Shown: positions 46,579 through 55,838 of the stretch, piece after piece
Position numbering within the stretch: the first letter of the stretch is position 1
How the letters are laid out: each line of letters begins with the position of its first letter
DNA from: Rhodospirillales bacterium
GTDB lineage: Bacteria > Pseudomonadota > Alphaproteobacteria > SMXQ01
Assembly: GCA_018666775.1 (NCBI GenBank)
Contig: JABIXC010000017.1
Coordinates: 434,001-498,000, forward strand
Reading direction: 5' to 3'
DNA: 64,000 nt
Program-made: the position numbers and the translations under genes
The notes under the pieces: model-generated
What the model was told of the DNA's origin: nothing
Seen by the model: the letters and a program-made list of their open reading frames with translations, nothing else
Databases searched by the model: none

Positions 46579-47460
46579 TTATTCTGAGAGGCATTCGCCT
46601 TCAATCGTACATCGGCGCAAAAGCCGGTCTTCTTCTTTCGGGAACCACGTTCTGCCATGGGGGGCACACCGATTGTCCCACATGACAAAATCATGCTTTT
46701 GCCAAACATGTTCATACAAAAACTGTGGGCTTTCCATCAAATCGAACAGTTGATTAAGGATGGTATCGCTTTCAGCCGCATCTAGGCCTTCAATGCGGCG
46801 CGTCATCAGACGGTCCACAAACAACGCCTTCTTGCCCGTTTCTGGATGGGTGATGAAGACAGGATGGAAAAAATGGGGTGAATCGCTGATGTCTTTTTCG
46901 ATATCAACCTCTTCCGTGCGCTTGTATTCGTGAATATGCAGCGCCTTTTTACCCGCCAGCTTTTCCTTCAATTCATCGGACAACGCGTCATAGACGGCAT
47001 AAGCATCACAAAACAGCGTATTGCCGCCCCGTGATGGAATTTCAAGCCCATAGAGGAACGTGTATTTATAGGGTTTTTCAGAATAACCGGAATCGATATG
47101 GAACCACATATCGGCATCCCCAAAGGCGCCGATGGGCTGGCCATCCACCTTCATATTTGACACCAACAAGGTGTGTTCATTGGTTTGATAGATGCCTTCC
47201 GTGCGCTCACGCAGTGCTTCAGGCGCTTGCTTGCGCGCTCCCAAATCACCAAAGCGCCCGGCAAAGGCCAATTGCTCTTCCATCGTCAGGTCTTGCGTTC
47301 CGCGAATGGCAAGAACCGTATAATCACGCCAGGCCTTGAGGATTTCATCAATCACCGATTGCGGCTGTTCAGCGTGCAGATCAATGCCCGTAATTTCTGC
47401 ACCGATCACCGGTGAAAGTGGCTTGATGGTCAGGCCGGTTGTTGCACCAGTCGTTGTCAT
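46579..47460 (-). CDS. TauD/TfdA family 2-oxoglutarate-dependent dioxygenase
   Basis: Fe(II) enzyme that hydroxylates its substrate with O2 and 2-oxoglutarate (293 residues). Iron ligands are H121 and D123 in MWFHIDSGY and H268 in NRCAPHGRTWF; the arginine for 2-oxoglutarate lies in the DRLLRR segment at 278-283. Members act on taurine, 2,4-D and many other compounds, so the substrate is open. O2 use contrasts with the anaerobic-type genes further on. The LysR gene is divergent, 148 bases away. ATG behind AGGGGTTAATC. Confidence 0.9.
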   Translation of the reverse strand: MTTTGATTGLTIKPLSPVIGAEITGIDLHAEQPQSVIDEILKAWRDYTVLAIRGTQDLTMEEQLAFAGRFGDLGARKQAPEALRERTEGIYQTNEHTLLVSNMKVDGQPIGAFGDADMWFHIDSGYSEKPYKYTFLYGLEIPSRGGNTLFCDAYAVYDALSDELKEKLAGKKALHIHEYKRTEEVDIEKDISDSPHFFHPVFITHPETGKKALFVDRLMTRRIEGLDAAESDTILNQLFDLMESPQFLYEHVWQKHDFVMWDNRCAPHGRTWFPKEEDRLLRRCTIEGECLSE

Positions 47461-47568
47461 GATTAACCCCTTGCATAAACTTAGCTATCAAATGATTTTA
47501 CACGTTCCCTAATGTTTAACAAGATTTCAGACAAAATAGGCGCGGAGAATCCATAAGCATCAATTCAC

Positions 47569-47594
47569 TAGACAATTTTCATCTATCAAGTCTA
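47569..47594. promoter_or_regulatory. Inverted repeat in the tauD/lysR intergenic region
   Basis: TAGAC (47569-47573) and GTCTA (47590-47594) are separated by 16 bases, ending 14 bases before lysR. A CTATCAA motif is found at 47486-47492 and 47583-47589. This is where a LysR-type regulator would bind to control itself and the divergent gene; the exact site is a guess. Confidence 0.35.
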
Positions 47595-47608
47595 AATACT
47601 TCACGAAA

Positions 47609-48535
47609 ATGACTATCAAGCAACTCCAGTACTTTCTGCGCATTGCCGAGCTCAAAAGTTTCTCGAAAGCTTCGGCTTACCTGCATGTGGCGCAGCCCGC
47701 CCTTGGTTTGCAAATCCGTAAATTGGAAGAAGAACTGGGCGCAAAGCTTTTAAACCGCCATTCCCGTGGGGTCACACCAACCGAAGCAGGGCAGTTACTG
47801 CGGGAACATGCGGCCATCATTTTGCGTCAGGTCGAACGTGCCAGCCAATCTGTCAGTGATCTATCCGGCCCGCCGCGAGGCAAAATTGCCGTTGGGCTGA
47901 CGGCAACCCTGAACCTTATTCTGGCAACCCAATTGGTGGAACGGTGCAGCAGGGATTATCCCGAAATATCACTGGCCATTGTTGATGGCATGAGTGAAGA
48001 CCTTATGGAATGGGTGGAAAATGACCGTTTAGATGTCGCCTTTTCATACAACCCATCGGCCGTTCAAGAACTGGTATTTGAGCCCCTGCTCAGTGAAGAT
48101 CTCTGTCTGATTGGTCATGGCGGGTCGAATATTTCATCCGAAAAAACCGTCCGGTTTTCCAAAATCAAATCCCTGCCCATGGTTCTACCATCCCCATCAT
48201 CGGGATTGCGTGCACTGGTGAATGAAGCTGCCAATGCCCAGGGCATCGAATACAATGTCGTGTTTGAAATTGATTCTGTTTCCGCCATCAAGGAAATCGT
48301 GGCCAAGGATATTGGCTATACCATATTACCCATGGGGGCTGTGCGGCGCGAAGTGGAAGACGGTCGCCTGACGGCACAGCGTTTTGAAAGCCCTGCTTTA
48401 TCGCGAAACATGTACCTGACGTATTCATCTAAACGCCCGACATCAAATGCCGCCGCTGCCATCCGCGAGGTTATGCGAAAAGTTGTTCAGGAAAATATTG
48501 CATCCGGTGCCTGGTCCTGGCGCCCTGCTGAATAG
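47609..48535 (+). CDS. LysR-family transcriptional regulator
   Basis: 308 residues: winged helix-turn-helix at about 1-60 (MTIKQLQYFLRIAELKSFSK, then AQPALGLQIRKLEEELG) and a ligand-binding domain at about 90-295. By position it probably controls the divergent tauD gene and possibly tctC copy 3; the ligand may be a carboxylic acid handled by these genes (inference). It converges on the reductase gene with 15 bases between the stops. Confidence 0.93.
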   Translation: MTIKQLQYFLRIAELKSFSKASAYLHVAQPALGLQIRKLEEELGAKLLNRHSRGVTPTEAGQLLREHAAIILRQVERASQSVSDLSGPPRGKIAVGLTATLNLILATQLVERCSRDYPEISLAIVDGMSEDLMEWVENDRLDVAFSYNPSAVQELVFEPLLSEDLCLIGHGGSNISSEKTVRFSKIKSLPMVLPSPSSGLRALVNEAANAQGIEYNVVFEIDSVSAIKEIVAKDIGYTILPMGAVRREVEDGRLTAQRFESPALSRNMYLTYSSKRPTSNAAAAIREVMRKVVQENIASGAWSWRPAE

Positions 48536-48550
48536 GCCCAAAGCCAAATT

Positions 48551-49525
48551 CTATAAATCGAGAACCAGTTTTTCTCCGGGCATGGCCCTTGAAATACAGA
48601 CCTGAATTTTATTGTCTGCTTCTTTTTCGGCATTACTCAACACTTCATCGCGGTGATCGCCCTTGCCGGAAACAAGATCAATGATGCACGCCCCACACCA
48701 GCCTTCTTCACATGCATAAGGCACGCTCAGGCCTTCATCCAAAAGCACATCCAAAATCGTCTTGTCCGCAGGAACGGTCAACGTTGTGCCGGTCTTTGCC
48801 AATTCGATTTCAAAGGCTTCGTTGCCGCGTGTTGCTACTTCGGCCTGTTCTTCTTCTGTGCGCGCAGACGTGAACAATTCAAAGTGAACTGCATCATCTG
48901 GCCAATGGGCAACAGCTGTCCGCACGGCATTCAAAAGCCCGGCAGGCCCACAAACATAAAGATGCGCGCCATCGGGCCGGATTGCGAAGACCTCGTTTAA
49001 CTTAATGCCCTTAGAGGGGTCGCCGCCATCATGATGGAAGGTAATGTTGTCGCCAAAAAGTGTCTTGGCCTCTTCCAAAAAGGCCGTGTCATCGGCCGAC
49101 TTTGAACAATAATGAAGATGACATTTTCCACCGATTGATTTCAAACGATGGCCCATGGCCATCATCGGGGTAATGCCAATGCCGCCAGCCAGAAAAATGC
49201 TTTCACCCGCATCTTCTTTCAGGGGAAAATTATTGCTGGGCTCTGATGTTTTAAGGACGTCTCCGATGGCAACCGTGTCATGCATCCATTTGGAACCGCC
49301 GCCACCATTTTCTTCGCGCAAAATTGCCGTCACATAACGGCTGCGATCTGCCGGATCATTGGCCAGAGAATAGGAACGCACCACACCGGCACCGGTATGG
49401 ATATCAATATGGGCCCCTGCATCAAATTCAGGAAGATCACCCCCTCCTACTGCCACAAGCTCAAACATCTTGATGCTGTGGGTCAGGTTTCTGGCTTCGG
49501 TGACTTTTAACTCCAGCTCCGGCAT
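48551..49525 (-). CDS. Flavin- and 2Fe-2S-containing oxidoreductase (phthalate dioxygenase reductase type)
   Basis: Passes electrons from NAD(P)H through flavin to a plant-type [2Fe-2S] centre, usually to a Rieske oxygenase (324 residues). Order: flavin domain (RSYSLAND near 54), NAD domain (GGIGITPMMA near 112, YVCGPAGLL near 200) and C-terminal ferredoxin (CEEGWCGAC near 274-281, fourth Cys about 30 residues later). This order is that of phthalate dioxygenase reductase and VanB. ATG 49525, behind GGAGAAG, is preferred to TTG 49537. No oxygenase partner lies in the window. The gene is 117 bases after fdsD. Confidence 0.9.
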   Translation of the reverse strand: MPELELKVTEARNLTHSIKMFELVAVGGGDLPEFDAGAHIDIHTGAGVVRSYSLANDPADRSRYVTAILREENGGGGSKWMHDTVAIGDVLKTSEPSNNFPLKEDAGESIFLAGGIGITPMMAMGHRLKSIGGKCHLHYCSKSADDTAFLEEAKTLFGDNITFHHDGGDPSKGIKLNEVFAIRPDGAHLYVCGPAGLLNAVRTAVAHWPDDAVHFELFTSARTEEEQAEVATRGNEAFEIELAKTGTTLTVPADKTILDVLLDEGLSVPYACEEGWCGACIIDLVSGKGDHRDEVLSNAEKEADNKIQVCISRAMPGEKLVLDL

Positions 49526-49642
49526 TTTCTTCTCCAACGAAAACGAACTTTAAGGTTTGGCGGGCTTATACACGCAACGCGTATTGTCGTCCAGAGCGTG
49601 GCCTGAACCTTTTTTTGGATACCCCGGCCAAACCCCCCACTG

Positions 49643-49858
49643 TCAGGTGTCTTTTTCCAACACCTGCGCGGCCTCCAGTGCCAGAGCATTCAGCCCATCG
49701 CCGCCAGATTTAAGGTGTTTTAAAAGCGCATCCCGCATACGCGGGTCCCAGAAACTGCGCAGATGGTTCGCAGTCTCACGCAATGCCTCATCATGGGGAT
49801 AGGGGTGAAAAAATTCTGCAATCTGGTTTGTCATACGAACGATGTCACGGGTCGTCAT
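49643..49858 (-). CDS. fdsD: NAD-dependent formate dehydrogenase delta subunit
   Basis: 71 residues starting MTTRDIVRMTNQIAEFF and including RSFWDPRMRDALLKHL, which are conserved in FdsD, the small subunit of the soluble NAD-dependent Mo formate dehydrogenase. The start is inside the fdhD end (ATGA overlap), so it is coupled to fdhD. A longer in-frame extension has no conserved features. It is the last gene of the fds operon. Confidence 0.9.
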   Translation of the reverse strand: MTTRDIVRMTNQIAEFFHPYPHDEALRETANHLRSFWDPRMRDALLKHLKSGGDGLNALALEAAQVLEKDT

Positions 49859-50697
49859 GGTGTGTCCTGTTGGTCTTGATCTGGCTTGAACATAACAATC
49901 CCGGTTTTGGATTGGGTTGCCAGAACCATGCCCGCCTTGCCTGCAAGGTCGAGCGCCAGAGACGTAGGTGCAGAAACCGTCACCAGTGCCGGGATGCCGA
50001 TCGCTGCGGATTTCTGAACCAGCTCGAAACTGCATCTACTGGTCATCACGACAAAACCCGATGCCGGGTCGATTTGATCATTGATGGCAATGGCCCCGAT
50101 TAATTTATCGAGCGCATTGTGCCGACCAACATCTTCACGAATTAAGGTAATGGCCCCATCCGGCGTACACCACGCAGCGGCGTGAACGGAATGATTGAGC
50201 CTGTTCATGGGCTGGCTTTCGGGCAACATCGCAAAGGCCTTTGCCGCCGCTTTAGCGCTTAGCTGAAACGTCCCCTTCACCGGGGAAACATTGCGCACCA
50301 CCTGATCAAGGCTTTGCAAGCCGCAAATACCACAACCACTTCTGCCCTCTTGGGATCGGGCTTGGCGCTCTTTGGCAATCTTTGTTCTGGGTGCGGTTTC
50401 AACATTGATCATGATGCCGCCGGTAACCGGTTCGACGTTAACTTTTTCAATCAGATCAACGCCGCTCAGCACGCCTTCGGACAGGGAAAACCCACGGGCA
50501 AAATCTTCGAGATCTGCAGGCGTTGCCATCATCACCACATGGGGCCGGCCATTATAGGCCAGATTGACTGGCACCTCTTCGGCCAGTTGCCAATCCTGAT
50601 GGTCTGATTTATTGCCACTGCCCTCGACGACAACACTGACAGAAACCGAACCCGAACCATCACTCATGTTGGTCTTGTTTGTCTGGGGGGATGCCAT
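49855..50697 (-). CDS. fdhD: Formate dehydrogenase accessory sulfurtransferase FdhD (FdsC)
   Basis: Delivers sulfur to the molybdenum cofactor of formate dehydrogenase; without it the enzyme is inactive. The 280 residues include the CxxC pair C122/C125 in RSGCGICG, REDVGRHNALDK near 190 and VVMTSRCSFELVQK. The fds operons of Cupriavidus and Rhodobacter have the corresponding gene (fdsC) at the same place, between fdsA and fdsD. ATG start. Confidence 0.95.
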   Translation of the reverse strand: MASPQTNKTNMSDGSGSVSVSVVVEGSGNKSDHQDWQLAEEVPVNLAYNGRPHVVMMATPADLEDFARGFSLSEGVLSGVDLIEKVNVEPVTGGIMINVETAPRTKIAKERQARSQEGRSGCGICGLQSLDQVVRNVSPVKGTFQLSAKAAAKAFAMLPESQPMNRLNHSVHAAAWCTPDGAITLIREDVGRHNALDKLIGAIAINDQIDPASGFVVMTSRCSFELVQKSAAIGIPALVTVSAPTSLALDLAGKAGMVLATQSKTGIVMFKPDQDQQDTP

Positions 50698-50703
50698 GAT
50701 CGG

Positions 50704-53568
50704 TTACTCCGCAGCGTCCGTTGGTTCTGCAAAGATGCGCTTTTGAACATCTTCACGGGTCTCCCACCCTCGCTGCCAATCTGATGGCGCATTTGAATGG
50801 GCAACTTCTACTGCTGTCACTTTATATTCCGGGCAATTGGTGGCCCAGTCGGAATATTCCGTGGTGATCACATTGGCGCCCGATACGGGGTGATGGAAGG
50901 TTGTGTAAACAACCCCCGGTGCCACCCGTTCGGTGATCGCGGCATAAAGAGAGGTTGCCCCGATGCGGCTGGCAACAGATACCAGATCGCCTTCATGAAT
51001 GCCACGCAGTTCGGCATCACTGGGGTGAATTTCCAGAACATCCCGATCATGCCAAACCGTGTTTTCGGTGCGCCGGGTTTGGGCCCCGACATTATACTGG
51101 CTGAGGATACGCCCCGTGGTCAGGATCAGCGGGAAGGACCGGTTGGACCGTTCCGGGGTTGGCACAAATTCGGTCAGCATGAACCGTCCTTTGCCCCGCA
51201 CAAAGCCATCCAGATGCATCAAGCGCGTGCCATCGGGGGCATTTTCATTACACGGCCACTGGATCGATCCCATTTCATCCAGCCTGTCAAAGCTGACCCC
51301 GGCAAAGGTGGGCGTCACAAGGGCAATTTCATCCATGATTTGGGCCGCATTTTCATAGCCCATGTCATAGCCCATGGCGGTCGCCAACCGGCATACGGTT
51401 TCCCATTCGCTCAACCCCTGGGCCATTTTCATGGCAGGTCGCACCCGATTGATGCGCCGTTCGGCATTGGTAAAGGTGCCGTCTTTTTCCAAAAAGGACG
51501 TGCCCGGCAGAAAGACATGGGCAAAGGCTGCGGTTTCATTCAGGAATAAATCCTGCACAATCACCAGCTCCATGGCTTCCAACGCGGCCGTCACATGATT
51601 GGTGTTGGGATCAGACTGGGCAATGTCTTCGCCTTGGACAAAAATGCCTTTAAATCCACCTTCAACCGCTTCATCCAGCATATTAGGAATCCGAAGGCCC
51701 GGTTCATGATCAAGGTTTGTCTTCCAGGTCTTTTCAAACAGTTCCCGAACCGCATCATCGGCGACATGGCGATAGCCCGGCAATTCATGGGGGAAAGACC
51801 CCATATCGCAGGCACCCTGAACATTGTTCTGGCCGCGCAGCGGATTAAGCCCAACGCCTTCGCGGCCCATGTTGCCCGTGGCCATGATCAGATTGGCCAT
51901 ACCCATAACCATGGTGGAACCCTGACTGTGTTCGGTCACACCAAGGCCGTAATAAATGGCCGCATTGCCACCCGTTGCAAAAAGTCTGGCAGCGGCGCGA
52001 ATGTCTTGGGCGGGAACCCCTGTGGCATCTTCCATAGATTCCGGAGAATTGCTTTTGTCCGAAATGAATTTTTCCCAGCGATCAAAGTCTGCTTTTTCGC
52101 ATCTCTCCGCGACGAAATCCCGATCCACCAAACCCTCGGTCACAATGACATGGGACAGGGCATTGATCACCGCGACATTGCTGCCCGGTTGCAATTGCAG
52201 GTGATGGGTTGCTTTGACGTGGGGTGATTTAACCAGATCGGTTTTACGCGGATCAATAACGATCAGTTTGGCACCTTCGCGAAGACGTTTTTTCATGCGC
52301 GATGCAAAAACAGGATGCGCATCAGGCGGGTTCGCACCGATCACCATAATGACATCCGATTGTGCGACGGATCGAAAATCCTGCGTGCCCGCAGATGTCC
52401 CGAAAGTTTGCTTCAGGCCATAGCCCGTGGGCGAATGACAAACGCGTGCGCAGGTATCAACATTGTTATTGCCAAAGGCTGCCCGAATCATTTTTTGGAC
52501 GACATAAATTTCTTCGTTGGTACAACGCGATGAGGTAATGCCGCCGATTGAACCCTGACCATATTTTTTCTGAATTTCTTTCAGGCGCCGGGCTGAAAAT
52601 TCAATCGCTTCATCCCAACTTGCTTCGCGCCACGGATCGGTAATGGAATCGCGCAGCATGGGTGTGGTCACCCGGTCCTTGTGCGTGGCATAGCCCCAAG
52701 CGAATCGGCCCTTGACGCAGGAATGGCCTTCGTTAGCACCACCATCTTTCAAGGGCACCATGCGCACCACCCGTTCACCCTGCATTTCTGCCTTGAAGGA
52801 ACACCCCACCCCGCAATAGGCGCAGGTGGTAATCACACTGTGTTCGGCCTGTCCATGTACAATGACAGATTTTTCGGTCAGGGTTGCGGTTGGGCACGCC
52901 TGCACACAAGCACCGCAAGAAACACATTCAGAACCCAAAAATCCTTCATTGGCCCCGGCGGCAACGAAGGATGCAAAGCCGCGCCCATCGATGGTCAATG
53001 CAAAGGTGCCTTGCACTTCTTCGCAGGCCCGCACACAGCGCGAACAGACTATGCATTTCGATGAATCAAAGGTGAAATACGGATTGCTTTCGTCTTTCCC
53101 GCCATCCAGATGCCCCGCGCCATCAAACCCGTAACGAACATCACGCAGGCCAACGACGCCTGCCATGTCTTGTAATTCACAATCACCATTAGCGGCACAG
53201 GTCAGGCAATCCAGAGGGTGATCAGAAATATAGAGTTCCATCACCCCACGGCGAAGTTTTGCCAAACGATCATTTTCTGTGGTGACCTGCATGCCCTCAC
53301 CCACCGGGGTGGTGCACGATGCCGGGGTGCCACGCGCCCCTTCAATTTCCACCAGACACATGCGGCACGACCCAAATGGTTCCAAAGTATCGGTTGCGCA
53401 AAGTTTGGGAATTTTGACACCGGCAATGGTGGCCGCGCGCATCACGGATGTTCCCGCAGGCACGGTTATTTCACGGCCATTAATTTCAAGCGTAACCTGA
53501 GCATCCCCATCACACGCGGGCGTCCCATAATCGGTTTCTTTGATCATGCTCACTGGATCAGTTGCCAT
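50704..53568 (-). CDS. fdsA: NAD-dependent formate dehydrogenase alpha subunit (catalytic)
   Basis: Oxidises formate to CO2 at a Mo-bis-MGD centre (954 residues). N-terminal [2Fe-2S] ferredoxin (C57, C68, C71, C85), a Cys-rich segment (C121, C124, C130), two [4Fe-4S] ferredoxin clusters (C172-C182, C215-C225), a further [4Fe-4S] cluster in CAYCGVGC (C249-C256 with C284), and the Mo-bis-MGD domains. The Mo ligand is C377 with H378 in RVCHSPTGYGL, the standard FdsA active site (no selenocysteine). fdsB lies 11 bases upstream. Confidence 0.96.
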   Translation of the reverse strand: MATDPVSMIKETDYGTPACDGDAQVTLEINGREITVPAGTSVMRAATIAGVKIPKLCATDTLEPFGSCRMCLVEIEGARGTPASCTTPVGEGMQVTTENDRLAKLRRGVMELYISDHPLDCLTCAANGDCELQDMAGVVGLRDVRYGFDGAGHLDGGKDESNPYFTFDSSKCIVCSRCVRACEEVQGTFALTIDGRGFASFVAAGANEGFLGSECVSCGACVQACPTATLTEKSVIVHGQAEHSVITTCAYCGVGCSFKAEMQGERVVRMVPLKDGGANEGHSCVKGRFAWGYATHKDRVTTPMLRDSITDPWREASWDEAIEFSARRLKEIQKKYGQGSIGGITSSRCTNEEIYVVQKMIRAAFGNNNVDTCARVCHSPTGYGLKQTFGTSAGTQDFRSVAQSDVIMVIGANPPDAHPVFASRMKKRLREGAKLIVIDPRKTDLVKSPHVKATHHLQLQPGSNVAVINALSHVIVTEGLVDRDFVAERCEKADFDRWEKFISDKSNSPESMEDATGVPAQDIRAAARLFATGGNAAIYYGLGVTEHSQGSTMVMGMANLIMATGNMGREGVGLNPLRGQNNVQGACDMGSFPHELPGYRHVADDAVRELFEKTWKTNLDHEPGLRIPNMLDEAVEGGFKGIFVQGEDIAQSDPNTNHVTAALEAMELVIVQDLFLNETAAFAHVFLPGTSFLEKDGTFTNAERRINRVRPAMKMAQGLSEWETVCRLATAMGYDMGYENAAQIMDEIALVTPTFAGVSFDRLDEMGSIQWPCNENAPDGTRLMHLDGFVRGKGRFMLTEFVPTPERSNRSFPLILTTGRILSQYNVGAQTRRTENTVWHDRDVLEIHPSDAELRGIHEGDLVSVASRIGATSLYAAITERVAPGVVYTTFHHPVSGANVITTEYSDWATNCPEYKVTAVEVAHSNAPSDWQRGWETREDVQKRIFAEPTDAAE

Positions 53569-53579
53569 GGGTTCCTCGT

Positions 53580-55124
53580 CTATTCACCAGAAAAGTCTTC
53601 CGGAAAATGGGTCAAAGCGCTTTTAACGGGCATAGGGGTCAACCCCCCAAGCGCGCACAGAGAACCGTCCCGCATTGTCTCACAAAGATCATCAAGAAGC
53701 TGCATGTTCTTGTCGTGATCTTGATTTCCAATGATTTTATCAATGACCTCAACCCCCCGGGTTGAGCCAATCCGACAGGGGGTGCATTTACCACAGGATT
53801 CAATGGCACAAAATTCCATGGCAAATCGAGCTTGGCGCGCCATATCCACGTCATCATCAAACACAGATAATCCACCATGGCCCAGCATCGCCCCGGCAGC
53901 AGCGAAGGCTTCGTAATCCAGCGCCACCCCAAATTGACTGGTTGGCAGATAAGCCCCCAAAGGCCCCCCCACCTGAACCGCGCGCACCGGTTTTCCGGTT
54001 CTGGTGCCACCACCGAACCCATTGATCAGCTCACCCAGATCAGACCCGAATGGAATTTCAATCAGCCCCCCATATTTGATATTACCGCCCAACTGAAACG
54101 GCTGTGTGCCCAATGATCGCCCAACGCCCAAGCCTGCATAATAATCCGCACCCTTTACCAAAATCACCGGCACAGAGGCAAAGCTCAGAACGTTGTTCAC
54201 CACCGTTGGCTTTCCAAACAATCCCTCCAGTGCCGGGATCGGCGGCTTGGCGCGAACCATGCCGCGTTTGCCTTCCAGACTTTCCAGCATGGATGTTTCT
54301 TCGCCACAGATATAAGCGCCCCCACCCACACGCACTTCCACGGTGAAGCGTTTGTCCGACCCTGCAATGTTGTCACCCAAATAGCCGCTATGCGTTGCAA
54401 TTTCGATGGCGCGTTTCATGGTTTTGATGGCATGGGGATATTCGGATCGTAGATAAATAAAACCTTGGTCTGCATCCACTGCAATAGCGGCAATGATCAT
54501 GCCTTCAATCAGGGTGAAGGGATCGCCTTCCATCAGCATGCGGTCGGCAAAGGTACCACTGTCCCCTTCATCGGCATTACAACAGATGTATTTTTTTGGC
54601 CCCGGTGCGCCCATCACGGTTTTCCATTTGATGCCCGTGGGGAACCCTGCCCCCCCGCGCCCGCGCAACCCGGAACTGATGACGGCGTCGACAATTTTTT
54701 CAGGCCCAAGTTCAAGTGCCTTTGTCAGACCTTCAAATCCACCGTGGGATTTGAAATCATCCAAAGATAAAGGATCAATGACACCAACGCGTGCAAAGGT
54801 CAGACGGGTTTGGCGTTTCAGGTAATCAATTTCTTCCGTGATGCCATGGCCCAGCGCATGAGACCCACCTTGCAGAAATCCGGCATCAAAAAGCCCAGCC
54901 ACATCAGATGCCGCAACCGGGCCATAAGCCACGCGCCCCTGATCGGTCACGACTTCGAGCAATGGCTCCAGCCACAACATGCCGCGTGATCCATTGCGCA
55001 CAATCTGGATATCAATATCGCGGGTTTTGGCCTCTGCCAAAATTTCAGCCACAACGGATTCCGAACCGACAGACTGGGCAGCGGCATCAACAGGGACATA
55101 AACAGTGACGGTTTTATTATTCAC
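53580..55124 (-). CDS. fdsB: NAD-dependent formate dehydrogenase beta subunit (NuoF-like)
   Basis: 514 residues. Binds FMN and NAD and transfers electrons from the iron-sulfur chain to NAD+. FMN/NAD motifs: RGRGGAGFPTGIKWK near 150-165 and CNADEGDSGTFADR. The [4Fe-4S] site is ESCGKCTPCRIG near the C terminus. The N-terminal 100 or so residues have a thioredoxin-like shape without its cysteines. The start is GTG 55124. Confidence 0.95.
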   Translation of the reverse strand: MNNKTVTVYVPVDAAAQSVGSESVVAEILAEAKTRDIDIQIVRNGSRGMLWLEPLLEVVTDQGRVAYGPVAASDVAGLFDAGFLQGGSHALGHGITEEIDYLKRQTRLTFARVGVIDPLSLDDFKSHGGFEGLTKALELGPEKIVDAVISSGLRGRGGAGFPTGIKWKTVMGAPGPKKYICCNADEGDSGTFADRMLMEGDPFTLIEGMIIAAIAVDADQGFIYLRSEYPHAIKTMKRAIEIATHSGYLGDNIAGSDKRFTVEVRVGGGAYICGEETSMLESLEGKRGMVRAKPPIPALEGLFGKPTVVNNVLSFASVPVILVKGADYYAGLGVGRSLGTQPFQLGGNIKYGGLIEIPFGSDLGELINGFGGGTRTGKPVRAVQVGGPLGAYLPTSQFGVALDYEAFAAAGAMLGHGGLSVFDDDVDMARQARFAMEFCAIESCGKCTPCRIGSTRGVEVIDKIIGNQDHDKNMQLLDDLCETMRDGSLCALGGLTPMPVKSALTHFPEDFSGE

Positions 55125-55136
55125 GAAAAATTGCCT

Positions 55137-55631
55137 TTATTTTTGAGCCTGTTTTTGCGCTTCAATAATTTCATCAAACCGCTGGGCATCAACCCGGCCA
55201 AACAATTCTTCGCCGATCAAAACCGATGGGCCAAGGGCGCAATTGCCAAGGCAATAAACCCCCTTCAAGGTGTGTTCGCCATCTTCGGTGGTCGTGCCAA
55301 AGGGCACGCCTAAAACTTTTTCCGCGTGCGCCGCAAGGGCTTCGGACCCGTTTCCCTGACAACATTCTGCACGGCAAATCTTGATCACGCGCTTTCCCGG
55401 TGGGGTGCGCAGGAAATCGTGATAAAAACTGACCACCCCATGCACTTCGGCACGGGAAAGATTGAGAATGTTGGCAATCGGCTTAATTGCCTCTTCGGGA
55501 ACAAAGCTCAGTTCTGCCTGAAGCGTGTGGAGAATCTCCAACAATGCATTGGCGCGATTTTCAAATCCGCCACATATATCCGTAATCAACTCGCCAAGGG
55601 CGGTTTCATCGATCGCTTGATTTTCAGCCAT
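55137..55631 (-). CDS. fdsG: NAD-dependent formate dehydrogenase gamma subunit (NuoE-like)
   Basis: 164 residues with the thioredoxin-like [2Fe-2S] site of NuoE: C86, C91, C127 and C131 (CRAECC, CLGNC). ATG 55631 is preceded by CAGGTGG; the longer frame from TTG 55679 was rejected. First gene of the fds operon, with 12 bases to fdsB. The divergent aldehyde dehydrogenase gene begins 207 bases away, so a shared control region is likely. Confidence 0.94.
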   Translation of the reverse strand: MAENQAIDETALGELITDICGGFENRANALLEILHTLQAELSFVPEEAIKPIANILNLSRAEVHGVVSFYHDFLRTPPGKRVIKICRAECCQGNGSEALAAHAEKVLGVPFGTTTEDGEHTLKGVYCLGNCALGPSVLIGEELFGRVDAQRFDEIIEAQKQAQK

Positions 55632-55838
55632 TGCCACCTGCCATCCGTTTTTAATCAAGGTTCTGCGCCTTTGTTTCAACGATCAAACCCGACATGTCAA
55701 TGCTTCAAAAGCCCTCAGAGGGCGCATCTGATAAAAATTCATTTCCCGAACGCACCGCCTTGCCCAATCCCAGCGATCCTTTATGGTGTGCGCTTCAATT
55801 TAATGGCGGTTTATCCGGTATGCACAAAGAGGTGAATT
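55632..55838. promoter_or_regulatory. Divergent fdsG/boxD-like promoter region
   Basis: 207 bases between the fds operon and the aldehyde dehydrogenase gene. It must hold both promoters. No clear -35/-10 pair or operator was picked out by eye. The arrangement suggests joint control of formate and semialdehyde oxidation (inference). Confidence 0.4.
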
